In this document: positions 46,059 through 54,666 of the stretch, piece by piece
Numbering within the stretch: the stretch's first letter is position 1
How the letters are laid out: each line of letters opens with the position of its first letter
NCBI RefSeq assembly: GCF_001421515.1
Contig: NZ_LMKM01000012.1
Coordinates: forward strand, 178,334 to 242,333
Direction: 5' to 3'
Origin: Pedobacter sp. Leaf216
Lineage (GTDB): Bacteria > Bacteroidota > Bacteroidia > Sphingobacteriales > Sphingobacteriaceae
Length of the DNA stretch: 64,000 bases
The notes under the pieces: generated by a model
Told to the model about the DNA's origin: nothing
Databases searched by the model: none
The model's input: the letters and a program-made list of their open reading frames with translations, nothing else
Made by a program: the position numbers and the translations under genes

Positions 46059-46955
46059 TTATTTACCAAAAGCTACCAACACTGGTTTTCCCCTCCAACT
46101 TTGCGGCGCAGTTAACCCCATTAGCCAGGCTAATGTAGCGGCAGTATCATAGGTAATAATGGCATCTTTTAACTCGTGGTTTTTTTGTACGCCAGGCCCT
46201 GTAATAATCCATGGAATCTGCACTTCATCAAGTGATTTTCCGCCATGTCCTTTACCTGTACCACCATGATCTGCGGTAACTAAGATAACAGTTTCTCCGG
46301 CAATACCAGCATCATTAACTGCCTTAACAATTTTTCCAATACGCTGATCTACCAGTTCGAGCTGTTTGTAATAGGCTGGTGTACGATGACCGATAGAATG
46401 GCCGGTTTCATCAGGCTCATCAAAATGTAGGAAAGTAAAATAGGGTTTTTCTCTTTTGATAATGGCCGCAGCAGTGTCTGCGCAGAAATCGTCCTTTTCC
46501 TTCCCATCTACGATAATATTTACAGCTTCTTTTTCAAACAGGTAACCGATCCCATTCCAACTGTAAATTATAGCTGTTTTAGCCTGCTTTTTCTGATCCC
46601 TGATTACGCTGAATATTCCGGGAAATAAACCATAAGAAGTTTTGGTTATGGAAGGAATTTCTGGCACTTTACTATTCCATTCAGTGTAGCCATGCTCAGT
46701 AGGCCCTGCGCCCATTAATAAAGAAGCCCAGTTTACCGCACTTGATGATGGCAATACACAACGTGCCTTATCTGTCCACGAGCCATTTGCCATTAGTGCT
46801 TTAAGGTTGGGCATATTTGCTTCCTGCAGGGCATAACCCCCAAAGCCATCGCAACCGATTAATACAACATGTTTAACTTTTTTTGGCTGAGCCTGTGCCA
46901 AAACGGCTACGCAGAGCAACAAAACAATACTTTTTAAAATTTTTTTCATATTCAT
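46059..46955 (-). CDS. Alkaline-phosphatase-superfamily hydrolase, secreted
   Basis: 298 residues from ATG 46955 (46949 is equally possible; the earlier TTG is not preferred). A signal peptide ends in VLAQAQ. All metal sites look intact: HVVLIGCDGFGG (first Asp), the nucleophile region LPSSSAVNWASLLMG with a serine nucleophile in the PTxT-equivalent position, FDEPDETGHSIG (Asp, His) and VTADHGGTGKGHGG (Asp-His, His). The nearest relatives are type I phosphodiesterase/nucleotide pyrophosphatases and phosphonoacetate hydrolase. It may release phosphate or an alcohol from a phosphoester or phosphonate in the periplasm. Contrast the degenerate relative at 11668-13371. Confidence 0.85.
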   Translation of the reverse strand: MNMKKILKSIVLLLCVAVLAQAQPKKVKHVVLIGCDGFGGYALQEANMPNLKALMANGSWTDKARCVLPSSSAVNWASLLMGAGPTEHGYTEWNSKVPEIPSITKTSYGLFPGIFSVIRDQKKQAKTAIIYSWNGIGYLFEKEAVNIIVDGKEKDDFCADTAAAIIKREKPYFTFLHFDEPDETGHSIGHRTPAYYKQLELVDQRIGKIVKAVNDAGIAGETVILVTADHGGTGKGHGGKSLDEVQIPWIITGPGVQKNHELKDAIITYDTAATLAWLMGLTAPQSWRGKPVLVAFGK

Positions 46956-46998
46956 AATTTTACCACCCAAAACTAGGAATGGTTTATGAACATGAAGG

Positions 46999-47035
46999 TA
47001 AATATTTGTTAAGTATTTATAAACATTGTTTACTA
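46999..47035. promoter_or_regulatory. Putative XRE operator upstream of the alkaline-phosphatase-like gene
   Basis: ATAAACATTGTTTACTA at 47019-47035 is the reverse complement of the 45985 copy. AATATTTGTTAAGTATT just before it matches the arm type at 43021-43034. It sits between the hydrolase start and the regulator stop. Confidence 0.6.
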
Positions 47036-47040
47036 AATTG

Positions 47041-47610
47041 CTACTCGAAGAAATATACCACGAGCATTAAAGCTTTGGTATCGCCAACATTTACAGGAGT
47101 ATGCGAAAGCCTTCCATCAAAAAGCATTGAATCACCCTTTTCTAAAACGATTTTCTTTTTTGCAAATTGATATTCAACCCTGCCTTCAATCATATATTTA
47201 AATTCGAAAGCTTCAGTTTTAACCATTGGGCGTTGGGCGTTTACCTCAAGCTCAAGCAATACAAAATCTGCTGTAGAAAATTTAATGTTCTTGGTTAAGA
47301 TACGCGAATAGTTAAAGCCAACGGCTTGTTCTTTTTCAAATTTCTGATATTGTTCTTTTCGCTTTACCAGTACAGGGGCATCTTTTTTATGGAAGTTGAT
47401 ATCCTTAAAAAAACTGTTCAAATCAATTTGCAAGCTTTTGATTATATCCATCAAAACCATTAAAGATGGGATGGTTCTGCTATTTTCGATCTGAGAAATA
47501 AGGCCTTTACTTACTTCTGCCTTATCTGCAAGTTCCTGAACGGTAATGCCAAGTTCTTTGCGTCTTTCCTTAATTTTAACGCTTATTTGTAAAAGAATTT
47601 CTTCCTGCAT
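47041..47610 (-). CDS. XRE-family regulator with cupin domain
   Basis: 189 residues. The N-terminal lambda-repressor-like helix-turn-helix (about 8-65) shows RRKELGITVQELADKAEVSK and GLISQIENSRTIPSLMVLM. The C-terminal cupin (about 115-189) shows FEFKYMIEGRVEYQF, VLEKGDSMLFDGRLSHTPVN and LMLVVYF. Regulators of this design usually control small-molecule (often amine or amino-acid) catabolism. Its position at the head of the 38-47.6 kb locus, together with shared motifs before the hydrolase, DUF5690 and SusC genes, marks it as the local regulator. Confidence 0.9.
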   Translation of the reverse strand: MQEEILLQISVKIKERRKELGITVQELADKAEVSKGLISQIENSRTIPSLMVLMDIIKSLQIDLNSFFKDINFHKKDAPVLVKRKEQYQKFEKEQAVGFNYSRILTKNIKFSTADFVLLELEVNAQRPMVKTEAFEFKYMIEGRVEYQFAKKKIVLEKGDSMLFDGRLSHTPVNVGDTKALMLVVYFFE

Positions 47611-47830
47611 GTTAAAAGTGTATTAATGACGCTAATGTATTATTTTATTCCTACAATCTGATTCCAACCATCGCATTAGTTACGTTTAAACACATTTTTT
47701 TTGAGGGCGAAGCGTCAAATTTAGATTTATCACCATGAGCCTGCCGATGGAAATACTTAAAATTATTTAAATTGTTTCGACAGGCTCAATGTGACAGGTG
47801 CAAACCAAATTGATCTGATTAATTTACTTA
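47611..47830. repeat. Imperfect inverted repeat of a dispersed type
   Basis: ATCACCATGAGCCTGCCGA (about 47729-47747) and TCGACAGGCTCAATGTGAC (about 47782-47800) are near inverted copies of the common Bacteroidota CACCCTGAGCCTGTCGAAGG repeat. No gene is seen here. Confidence 0.5.
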
Positions 47831-47989
47831 TTATCGGTAATGGCCCTTTACCCAATGACGGCCACCATAAGGGCCAACAATATAATGGCCGGGTACCCAA
47901 TGGGCGCGTGGTGCACGTGCACTTACCACGCATGCACTAAAATTAACTGCCATAACCAATAAGAGCAATGCATTTACAATCTTTTTCAT
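47831..47989 (-). CDS. 52-residue His/Trp-rich lipoprotein
   Basis: ATG at 47989, double stop at 47833-47828. The protein starts with a lipoprotein signal (MKKIVNALLLLVMAVNFSAC), giving a mature tail of about 33 residues. The tail contains HWVPGHYIVGPYGGRHWVKG and ends HYR, a repeated (H)WVxGHY pattern. Short YxxWxxGHY lipoproteins occur singly across Bacteroidota and their function is unknown. Histidine clusters may bind metal or polyanions. No frame competes for this stretch. Confidence 0.72.
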   Translation of the reverse strand: MKKIVNALLLLVMAVNFSACVVSARAPRAHWVPGHYIVGPYGGRHWVKGHYR

Positions 47990-48101
47990 AACCTAACCTT
48001 TTTAGTGAAAAAATAATTCGAGCTTTATGCTGTGTGTATCATTTTGACGGGCCGAGCACGGGAAAGGTTTAATTGTCTTTAACTAAAAACATAAGTTATG
48101 T

Positions 48102-48164
48102 ATCCGATAGCTATCGGATTTATTCATCTTCTTTGCATGACAGACCCTGAAATAAATTCAGGGT
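48102..48164. repeat. Two extragenic palindromes
   Basis: ATCCGATAGCTATCGGAT (48102-48119) shares its 14-bp core with 44317-44330. A second hairpin has arms ACCCTGAA (48144-48151) and TTCAGGGT (48157-48164). Confidence 0.6.
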
Positions 48165-48181
48165 GACGAGCGACCACTGAC

Positions 48182-48216
48182 AAAAAAAACGGCCTGACCT
48201 TTTGGAGGCCAGACCG
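48182..48216 (-). terminator. Rho-independent terminator of the Oar-like receptor gene
   Basis: On the minus strand, CGGTCTGGCC pairs with GGTCAGGCCG through 10 bp including two G-U pairs (48190-48216), followed by eight T (48189-48182). Its upstream edge is 22 bp after the stop at 48239. Confidence 0.9.
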
Positions 48217-48238
48217 CTATATATTAGTTAAAAAAAGA

Positions 48239-51200
48239 TTAGAAGCTATATCTCAATCCCAATTGCATCTGGTAACGTGATGCAAAGAAATCTTTCGAAT
48301 AAGAGGTTACATCTTTTTGAGCGAAGGTATATACCGGATAGGCCGTTGGTGTACCTGCCGTTTGAACCTTAATACCCATACTGGCCATAGAGTTATACGT
48401 ATTAGGAGAAAAATATTGAATTCCCCAATCCTTGTTTACCAAATTGGTTAGGTTAACAATATCATAAGTTAAAGTAAGTACATGCGGGTGTTTTCCTTTA
48501 GCCACCTCAATATCCTGAGAGAAACGGAAATCAGCCTGAACATTCCAAGGGGTACGTGCACCGTTACGCTCGGTAAAATCACCTCGGCGGCTACTTAAAT
48601 ATTTATCACCATTAATGTAGTTATCGAACGCCGAAGCTTGTGCAATACCATCAGGTGTATTGGCAAAGAATTTCTGTGTTTGGCCTACAGCTGGCACATA
48701 CATTAAACTTACCGTTTGTCCGGTTCCATTGATTCTCGTATTCACTAAGCCCAATGAATATGGTGAACCCGATTGACCACTAAAAAATAACGAGAAGTTA
48801 GATACATATTTACCATTTTTAGCCCAATCTAACCTGTAGTTGATGGTAGAGATAATTCTGTTGCGGATATCGAAGTTAGAATAAGCCAAACCTGGATTAT
48901 TTGGACTAAGGGCCTGGTTTAACTGCCAGTTAGATTCCATAGAGTTACGGATACCATTCGCAATATCTTTCGATCTTCCGTAGGTATAAGCCACCATCAT
49001 ATCCAAACCAATAGGAAGCGATTTACTTACCTGAGCGGTTAAACTGTATTTATATCCTTTATCGGTATTAGATAAAAGATAGGCATTGGTGTACAATGGA
49101 TTAATTTTGGTACCTGAGTAAATTGGCTGTTGTTTTTGCGTATCGTAAACCATGTAAGTAGGGTTATCTACATAGTTGATCTGTTGAAACTGCACATCTT
49201 TGATTACCTGGCTAAAAATTCCTTCAACGGTAAATTTCCACTGATCGTCAGTTTTATAATCGAAAGCTAAATTACTTCTCCATGCTTTTGGCATTTTAAA
49301 GTTATTATCAACCAAATCTACCTGTGTTGCACCTTTGGCATCTTTAACATTAACACCTTGGTTGGTTACATAACCTGCTTCGCCATTACCAGTTAAAGCA
49401 TCTTTAATCGGGTCTGAACCTGCTGCAGGTTTCACAATTTTGGTTGGATCTGAATTGGTATAAACATACGATTTATCAAATGCACCATAGTTTACACCAT
49501 TGTTGTAATATGCATAACCAATCCATGCAAAAGGAACACGGCTGGTAAATAAACCTGTACCACCGCGCATTACCAAACTTTGGTTACCCAATACATCGAA
49601 ATTAAAACCTACACGCGGAGAAATCTGAATTTTATTTAAAAATTTTCCAGTAATTGACGAGGGTTGTGTATACGTATAAGTTGTTCCGTAATTGGCATCA
49701 ACCGGAGAGTTTGTGGTTTTTGAACTTAACGAAGGCATATCTGGTAAGTTTGCCATATCGAAACGTAAACCTGGAGTTAATTTAAAACGGTCGCCTATGC
49801 GGATTTCATCCTGACCATAAACGCTGTACATGTTCACATTAAATTCTGCAGTTGGGTTGGCAATAATGTTATCGCGGGTATTGTCATCATAATTATAACT
49901 TGTACGTACCCTGTTTGGCTGATTGGCCAGAAAATCTGCAACACTGCTATAAGCTACACGGCCGTTCCATGAGTTTACAAAACCATAGTTAATTTTATAG
50001 AACTCGTTGTGTGTACCTACGGTAAAAGTATGGTTACCGCTGCTGTAAGTATAGTTATCGGTAAACTCGAAAGTGTTTTGTTTCATGTTAAAGATACTGG
50101 CCTCACGGTCGGTACCTAGAAACAACGTTCCACCGTTGGAAGCAATTTCGATTTGCGGTACAGCTGGGTTAGATAGTGGATCACGGTAATCGTGAACGGT
50201 AGAATAACCTACAATTAAGTTATTTGTAGCTGAATTTCCGAAACGTGTTTTAAGGTCGGCAACTGTTGAAGTTTGATTGTTGTTCTGCCTAAAATCGATA
50301 CCACCAAACCTAAAGTTAGACTGATCTCTTTCTAAGTTTGTGGCTTTCGAAATGATGGTATTGTTTCTAATGGTCAACTGCGTGCTTTCGCTGATATTCC
50401 AATCTAAACGGTTAAAGAATTTGTTCGATTGTGAATAGATATTGTAGTTGCCAAACGAACCTGCATCAATGCCGTAAGCGGTTTTCATACGGTCAGAAAT
50501 CTGCTGCGCCTCAGTTAAGGTAAGCAATTTCATATCCGATGATCCTGCACCTAAAATTACCGGATCCTGACGGCGGGTAATCTCCTCATTGGTGAAGAAA
50601 AACAATTTATCTTTAATGATTGGAAAGCCTACACGGAAACCAGTTTGATAATCGTGGAAAGCAGAAGGCTCTTTGCTGTTATCGCCAATTTTATTCCTGC
50701 CGATTAACGAAGCATTACGGCCATAGCCATAAACCGATCCTACCACTTCATTTGTACCGCCACGCGTTACCGCATTAATACTACCGCCTAAAAAGTTACC
50801 CACTTTAACATCGTAAGGAGAAAGCAAAACGGTAACATCCTGAATGGCATCAAGCGAAACGGGATTGGTACGTGTACTGCTTCCAGGCATGCCCGAACTT
50901 CCGCTCTGCCCACCCAATGAGGGACTAAAACCGATGGCATCATTATTAATCGCACCATCAATGGTTACGTTATTGTACCTAAAATTGGTACCGCCAAAGG
51001 TATTGTCTTTACTGCCTTGAGGGGTAACTCTTGTTACATCCTGCAAACTGCGGTTCATGGTTGGTAAGGTTTTTATCTGCCCTTCGCCAATACTGGTACC
51101 TGCGCCAGATTTTGTTCCGCCTTTTTGACCTTTAACACTTACCTCTGCCAATTGGTTGCCTTGCTCCTGAAGATCGATATCCAATTTAACATCAGCACCC

Positions 51201-51490
51201 AGGGTTAAGTATATATTTTCTTTAACAACCGGACTATAACCAACAAAGGTTACCGTGATTTTGTATGGTCCGCCGGGATTTAAATTGCCGATGCGGTATA
51301 GGCCGTTTTCGTTCGACGAACCTTTTGATACTGTACCTGTTGGAACGTGCACCATAACGATGGTTGCCCCAGGGATGATGCCTTTGTTATCCTTAATCTT
51401 TCCGTTAATGCTGGATGTTGTAACCTGCGCCTGAGCAAATGTGACCAGTAGCACAAGAATACTTACCAGGGATAGTATACGTGATTTCAT
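48239..51490 (-). CDS. Oar-like TonB-dependent receptor
   Basis: 1083 residues. Signal peptide ending TFAQAQ, a carboxypeptidase-regulatory-like domain (about 25-110, SSINGKIKDNKGIIPGATIV), then an Oar-type plug: QIKTLPTMNRSLQDVTRVTP, YNNVTIDGAINNDAIG and VLLSPYDVKVGNFLGGSINA. VTRGGTNEVVGSVYGYGRN follows. A long barrel ends YQMQLGLRYSF. There is no SusD partner nearby, as is usual for Oar-like receptors, whose cargo is often protein or peptide. Single-gene transcription unit with its own terminator. The 327-bp upstream gap (51491-51817) holds no gene. Confidence 0.9.
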   Translation of the reverse strand: MKSRILSLVSILVLLVTFAQAQVTTSSINGKIKDNKGIIPGATIVMVHVPTGTVSKGSSNENGLYRIGNLNPGGPYKITVTFVGYSPVVKENIYLTLGADVKLDIDLQEQGNQLAEVSVKGQKGGTKSGAGTSIGEGQIKTLPTMNRSLQDVTRVTPQGSKDNTFGGTNFRYNNVTIDGAINNDAIGFSPSLGGQSGSSGMPGSSTRTNPVSLDAIQDVTVLLSPYDVKVGNFLGGSINAVTRGGTNEVVGSVYGYGRNASLIGRNKIGDNSKEPSAFHDYQTGFRVGFPIIKDKLFFFTNEEITRRQDPVILGAGSSDMKLLTLTEAQQISDRMKTAYGIDAGSFGNYNIYSQSNKFFNRLDWNISESTQLTIRNNTIISKATNLERDQSNFRFGGIDFRQNNNQTSTVADLKTRFGNSATNNLIVGYSTVHDYRDPLSNPAVPQIEIASNGGTLFLGTDREASIFNMKQNTFEFTDNYTYSSGNHTFTVGTHNEFYKINYGFVNSWNGRVAYSSVADFLANQPNRVRTSYNYDDNTRDNIIANPTAEFNVNMYSVYGQDEIRIGDRFKLTPGLRFDMANLPDMPSLSSKTTNSPVDANYGTTYTYTQPSSITGKFLNKIQISPRVGFNFDVLGNQSLVMRGGTGLFTSRVPFAWIGYAYYNNGVNYGAFDKSYVYTNSDPTKIVKPAAGSDPIKDALTGNGEAGYVTNQGVNVKDAKGATQVDLVDNNFKMPKAWRSNLAFDYKTDDQWKFTVEGIFSQVIKDVQFQQINYVDNPTYMVYDTQKQQPIYSGTKINPLYTNAYLLSNTDKGYKYSLTAQVSKSLPIGLDMMVAYTYGRSKDIANGIRNSMESNWQLNQALSPNNPGLAYSNFDIRNRIISTINYRLDWAKNGKYVSNFSLFFSGQSGSPYSLGLVNTRINGTGQTVSLMYVPAVGQTQKFFANTPDGIAQASAFDNYINGDKYLSSRRGDFTERNGARTPWNVQADFRFSQDIEVAKGKHPHVLTLTYDIVNLTNLVNKDWGIQYFSPNTYNSMASMGIKVQTAGTPTAYPVYTFAQKDVTSYSKDFFASRYQMQLGLRYSF

Positions 51491-51817
51491 TTTCTGTTAT
51501 TTTATTTTGGTACAAAACAACAGCCTTAATGTTAATTCAATATTAACATCAGATTAAGTTTAACCTTGTGTTAACAATATAAAAACGGAAAATAAATAAT
51601 AGGAAAACAATTCCTTAACAGCCCGGTTTCGGGCAGGAATAAGATTTAGAGCAATATGCTCAAATATCAAAGTCAAAGATGAAGATTTGATGAAGTTTGC
51701 AGTTTTCAGTTGGCGGTTTTCTGTTACCAGTTAACTGATTTTAAAAAAATTAACTGTTCCACTCAGATAAGCAACTCGCTATTGAACCAATAAACCTTAT
51801 GTATTACCTTTGCAATA

Positions 51818-52318
51818 ATGACAATTAGATTAGCTAAAAAACAAGATATACCACAAATAATGCAGTTGGTAAGCAAGGTTGTGCCGTTGATGCAGGCTGC
51901 CGGAAATTTTCAATGGGGAAATGATTATCCGAATCCTGAAGTATTTACCGCCGATATTACCATAAATCAGTTATGGGTTGCCGAGCTGGAAGAGCAGATT
52001 GTTGGGGTTTCGGCCATTACAACAGATCAGGATCCGGAATATGCCGATGCGGGATGGAATATTAATGATAAAGCCATTGTTACGCACCGTTTAGCAGTAA
52101 ATCCCGATTGCCAGGGAATGGGCATTGCCAAAGCGTTAATGATGCAGGCCGAAGTTGTGGCTAAATCATCAGATATTACCATTTTAAGGGTTGATACGAA
52201 TAGCGAAAACAAAGCCACTCAAGCACTTTTTCCTAAACTTGGCTATCAGTTTAGCGGCGAAATCAGTCTTGCCAAACGCCCAGGACTACGATTTTTTTGC
52301 TATGAAAAGCTTTTGTAA
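51818..52318 (+). CDS. GNAT-family N-acetyltransferase
   Basis: 166 residues. N-terminal IRLAKKQDIPQIMQLVSKV and acetyl-CoA-binding motif A VTHRLAVNPDCQGMGIAKAL (Q-x-x-G-x-A) near residues 88-108, then FPKLGYQFSGEI. The target amine is unknown. Its stop abuts the end of the convergent DUF4256 gene. Confidence 0.93.
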   Translation: MTIRLAKKQDIPQIMQLVSKVVPLMQAAGNFQWGNDYPNPEVFTADITINQLWVAELEEQIVGVSAITTDQDPEYADAGWNINDKAIVTHRLAVNPDCQGMGIAKALMMQAEVVAKSSDITILRVDTNSENKATQALFPKLGYQFSGEISLAKRPGLRFFCYEKLL

Positions 52319-52894
52319 TTAAACCCTTAACGAACCGCGGAAACCTCTGGCGGCATAGTATGATTGCGCACCATTGTGGTATACAAAAACATGATTATAA
52401 CGTCGGTCGGCAAATAACGCTCCGCCGAGTTTTCTAATTTCAGGAGGGGTAACAATCCAGCTTGATGTTTTCACATCAAACGCTCCCAATTGCTGCAAAG
52501 CCCTGTACTGCTCTTCATTTAAAAGTTCAATACCCATAGCCGCGGCCATATCAATTGCATTATCAGCCGGCTGATGTTCTTTTCTGGATTCTAAACCTTC
52601 CAAATCGTAGCAAACACTCCTGCGGCCTTTGGGACTTTCTGCAGCACAATCGAAAAAAACATATTCGCCTGTGGCGTTATCATAAGCGACTACATCAGGT
52701 TCACCTCCAGTTATTTCCATATCATCAAGTACCCACAACTTTTGCGGATTGGCTTCGAGTTTTTGCTGCACATTGCTCCATTGCATACCTTTATGCCTGT
52801 TCATATTTTTTTCAAAACGGTTTTTTAAGGTTTGCATGAGCGCTTCGGTCTGTTCGAACGATAACTCTTTTTTATTGGTCTTTATTTCATTCAT
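52319..52894 (-). CDS. DUF4256 family protein
   Basis: 191 residues from ATG 52894 (MNEIKTNKKELSFEQTEALM); the longer frame starts at GTG. Strongly conserved family features: RFEKNMNRHKGMQWSNVQ, ITGGEPDVVAYD, CAAESPKGRRSVCYDLEGLE and FADRRYNHVFVYHNGAQSYY. The biochemical role of the family is not known to me. The charged, cysteine-containing core suggests a soluble cytosolic enzyme. It lies 32 bp after the YdeI-like gene in the same direction. Confidence 0.88.
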   Translation of the reverse strand: MNEIKTNKKELSFEQTEALMQTLKNRFEKNMNRHKGMQWSNVQQKLEANPQKLWVLDDMEITGGEPDVVAYDNATGEYVFFDCAAESPKGRRSVCYDLEGLESRKEHQPADNAIDMAAAMGIELLNEEQYRALQQLGAFDVKTSSWIVTPPEIRKLGGALFADRRYNHVFVYHNGAQSYYAARGFRGSLRV

Positions 52895-52926
52895 AACTTG
52901 GGTAAAAAATTGTGTAATCACCAGAG

Positions 52927-53505
52927 TTAGTCATTCAGCCCTTTTCCATTTAAAATATGCGGCAGGTATTTCTCAACTCTGTTCTCGCGGGTTTTGGCTT
53001 GTTTAGGTGCACAAAAATGTAATAGGTAAGCCCTTTGCCGTCCGGGTGTTAATGCCTCAAATGCAGTTTTTAAATCTGGCATACTGTTTAATTTACTTTG
53101 AAACTCTACCGGAATTTCATATTCTGTAGTTTTTTTCAATTCTACCTTTAATCCAGCCTTTTCTACTTCAATTGCTTCATAGATATAGGTTTTTAAAACA
53201 GGTTTTAACTCGATTATTTCCAATGTACTGGTAAACCTAATTTGCCTTGCCGATTGCACATTCTCCGTCTGCTGGATCAATATGCCATTTTCATCCTTCA
53301 ATAAAGCACCTTTAAAAAACAAAAAAGCACAGTATTCTTTAAAATCGTGTATTAAAACAATATTGCTTCCTTCGAACGTGTAACATGGACAGCCCCACTT
53401 TAATTCTTCGTTAAGTCCGCAATCAAGGGCAATTGTTCTTAATATAATAACCGCCTCTTGCCATTTTTTGGCTTTGTTAAAATAAAAATCAACTTTAGCA
53501 TTCAT
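52927..53505 (-). CDS. YdeI/DUF1801-like protein
   Basis: 192 residues. The DUF1801-type N-terminal part is KVDFYFNKAKKWQEAVIILR, ELKWGCPCYTFEGSNIVLIH and YCAFLFFKGALLKD. The C-terminal YdeI/OmpD-associated part has FEALTPGRQRAYLLHFCAPK and QAKTRENRVEKYLPHIL. The family is linked to protection against peptides in some bacteria, but the mechanism is unclear. Co-directional with the DUF4256 gene. Confidence 0.88.
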   Translation of the reverse strand: MNAKVDFYFNKAKKWQEAVIILRTIALDCGLNEELKWGCPCYTFEGSNIVLIHDFKEYCAFLFFKGALLKDENGILIQQTENVQSARQIRFTSTLEIIELKPVLKTYIYEAIEVEKAGLKVELKKTTEYEIPVEFQSKLNSMPDLKTAFEALTPGRQRAYLLHFCAPKQAKTRENRVEKYLPHILNGKGLND

Positions 53506-53752
53506 CGGGTTATAATTAGCAGGAACAATCTTTTATATATGCTGGTCTAAAATAACAGGATATTATATGCCCATTCTATTAGTTAATTTAAATTTAGGAA
53601 TTACTACAGCAATTCAAAAAACTTTCTAAAGATATAAGAAAGGTTATATGAGCTTATATTTTTCTATCGTGCCCTGATATTATCAAAGCTGCGGTTATTT
53701 TATAATACGCGATGGCTTAATTGATAATTGTCAGTCTGAGCGGAGTCGAAGA
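53506..53752. other. Non-coding stretch before the truncated tRNA copy
   Basis: AT-rich, no gene recognised. CAGTCTGAGCGGAGTCGAAG at about 53732-53751 is a dispersed Bacteroidota repeat running directly into the copied tRNA flank. Confidence 0.4.
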
Positions 53753-53846
53753 ACTTCTCGCCAGCCTTAAATGAAAAAAGCCAACTCGAAAGTTGGCTTT
53801 TTGGCTCCCTCTGCTGGGCTCGAACCAGCGACCCTCTGATTAACAG
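53753..53846 (-). pseudogene. Truncated tRNA-Asn copy with its terminator
   Basis: 53805-53846 matches the last 42 nt of the tRNA-Asn gene (3' end through the anticodon triplet GTT) and then diverges, so the 5' half is lost. Downstream (53775-53802) stands the same AAAAAGCCAACT/AAGTTGGCTTTTT hairpin, and ACTTCTCGCC at 53753 matches the flank of the 37.6-kb repeats. The result cannot fold into a tRNA. The following 53847-54220 holds no gene that I can recognise. Confidence 0.85.
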
Positions 53847-54220
53847 ACGGACGCCGCCCATTGCTAACAATATGTTTGCCAATTAGTTACAACCTATCAA
53901 AGAAATTTTGTAATGTATTTGTAACGGTTTTTTTTATGAAGATAAGAATTTCTTTTTGCACATAATTTCCCAATTCCTTAACTTTTACCATAATTAAATT
54001 TTGGTTCTAAGCCTCGCTACTTGCGATTTGATATTGCTTTGACTACTCTTTCAGGAAAGATGATAGCAAACGATTAGCAGTGATGCAGATTTAGACTTTT
54101 AAATAGCTGATCAATGACATAGATCACTATACCCTTTTCAAATGATTAGTAATTTGATACCTTGAATTTTACCGTTTTACTTTGAAAGGTTGTGTACACC
54201 ATACTACATCTTAAATTACT

Positions 54221-54652
54221 TTAAGTTACGGGAAAAGCCTCTCTACGGGCAGCAAGCATTTTCTCATATAGCTCTTGAATAGTTTTCTTTTTGCTGGCTT
54301 CGATCTTCTTCATCCAGTATGCTGATCCGCCTTTTGGATTGTATTTACATCCGAACTCCATCAGTTCTACCATCAGCGGTATCAGGTCAAGCCCTTTATC
54401 CGTCAAATAATAAAGAAACTTGGAAGCATTGCTTTCAGAAACCTTTTTGATCAAATAATTCTCATCCAATAGTAAACTGACTCTGTCTGATAAAACCGAG
54501 GGCGCAATGTGTTCGTCAGAAGCCCTCCATTCGAGCCAGGAATTTTTGTCTCCAAAAATCATATCTCTCAATAATAACAAAGTCCATTTATCTCCAAAAA
54601 CGTCCAGTGTGTAGCCTACAGGACATGTCGATCTGCTTCCAATTGTTTTCAT
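54221..54652 (-). CDS. HxlR-family winged-helix regulator
   Basis: 143 residues. Opening with the conserved cysteine RSTCPVGYTLDVFGDKWTLL, then DEHIAPSVLSDRVSLLLDEN and a wing KFLYYLTDKGLDLIPLMVEL. It is transcribed divergently from the MDR reductase gene at 54852 with a 199-bp gap holding two inverted repeats, so it likely controls that gene and itself. Confidence 0.92.
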   Translation of the reverse strand: MKTIGSRSTCPVGYTLDVFGDKWTLLLLRDMIFGDKNSWLEWRASDEHIAPSVLSDRVSLLLDENYLIKKVSESNASKFLYYLTDKGLDLIPLMVELMEFGCKYNPKGGSAYWMKKIEASKKKTIQELYEKMLAARREAFPVT

Positions 54653-54666
54653 AATGTCATTAAATT

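Noticed and set aside
37831..53846. A 16-kb genomic island bounded by tRNA-Asn and its partial copy
   Set aside because: An island entering the tRNA 3' end would leave the fragment on the 3' (low-coordinate) side of the intact tRNA; here the fragment is on the 5' side. No integrase lies between, and the genes between look native.
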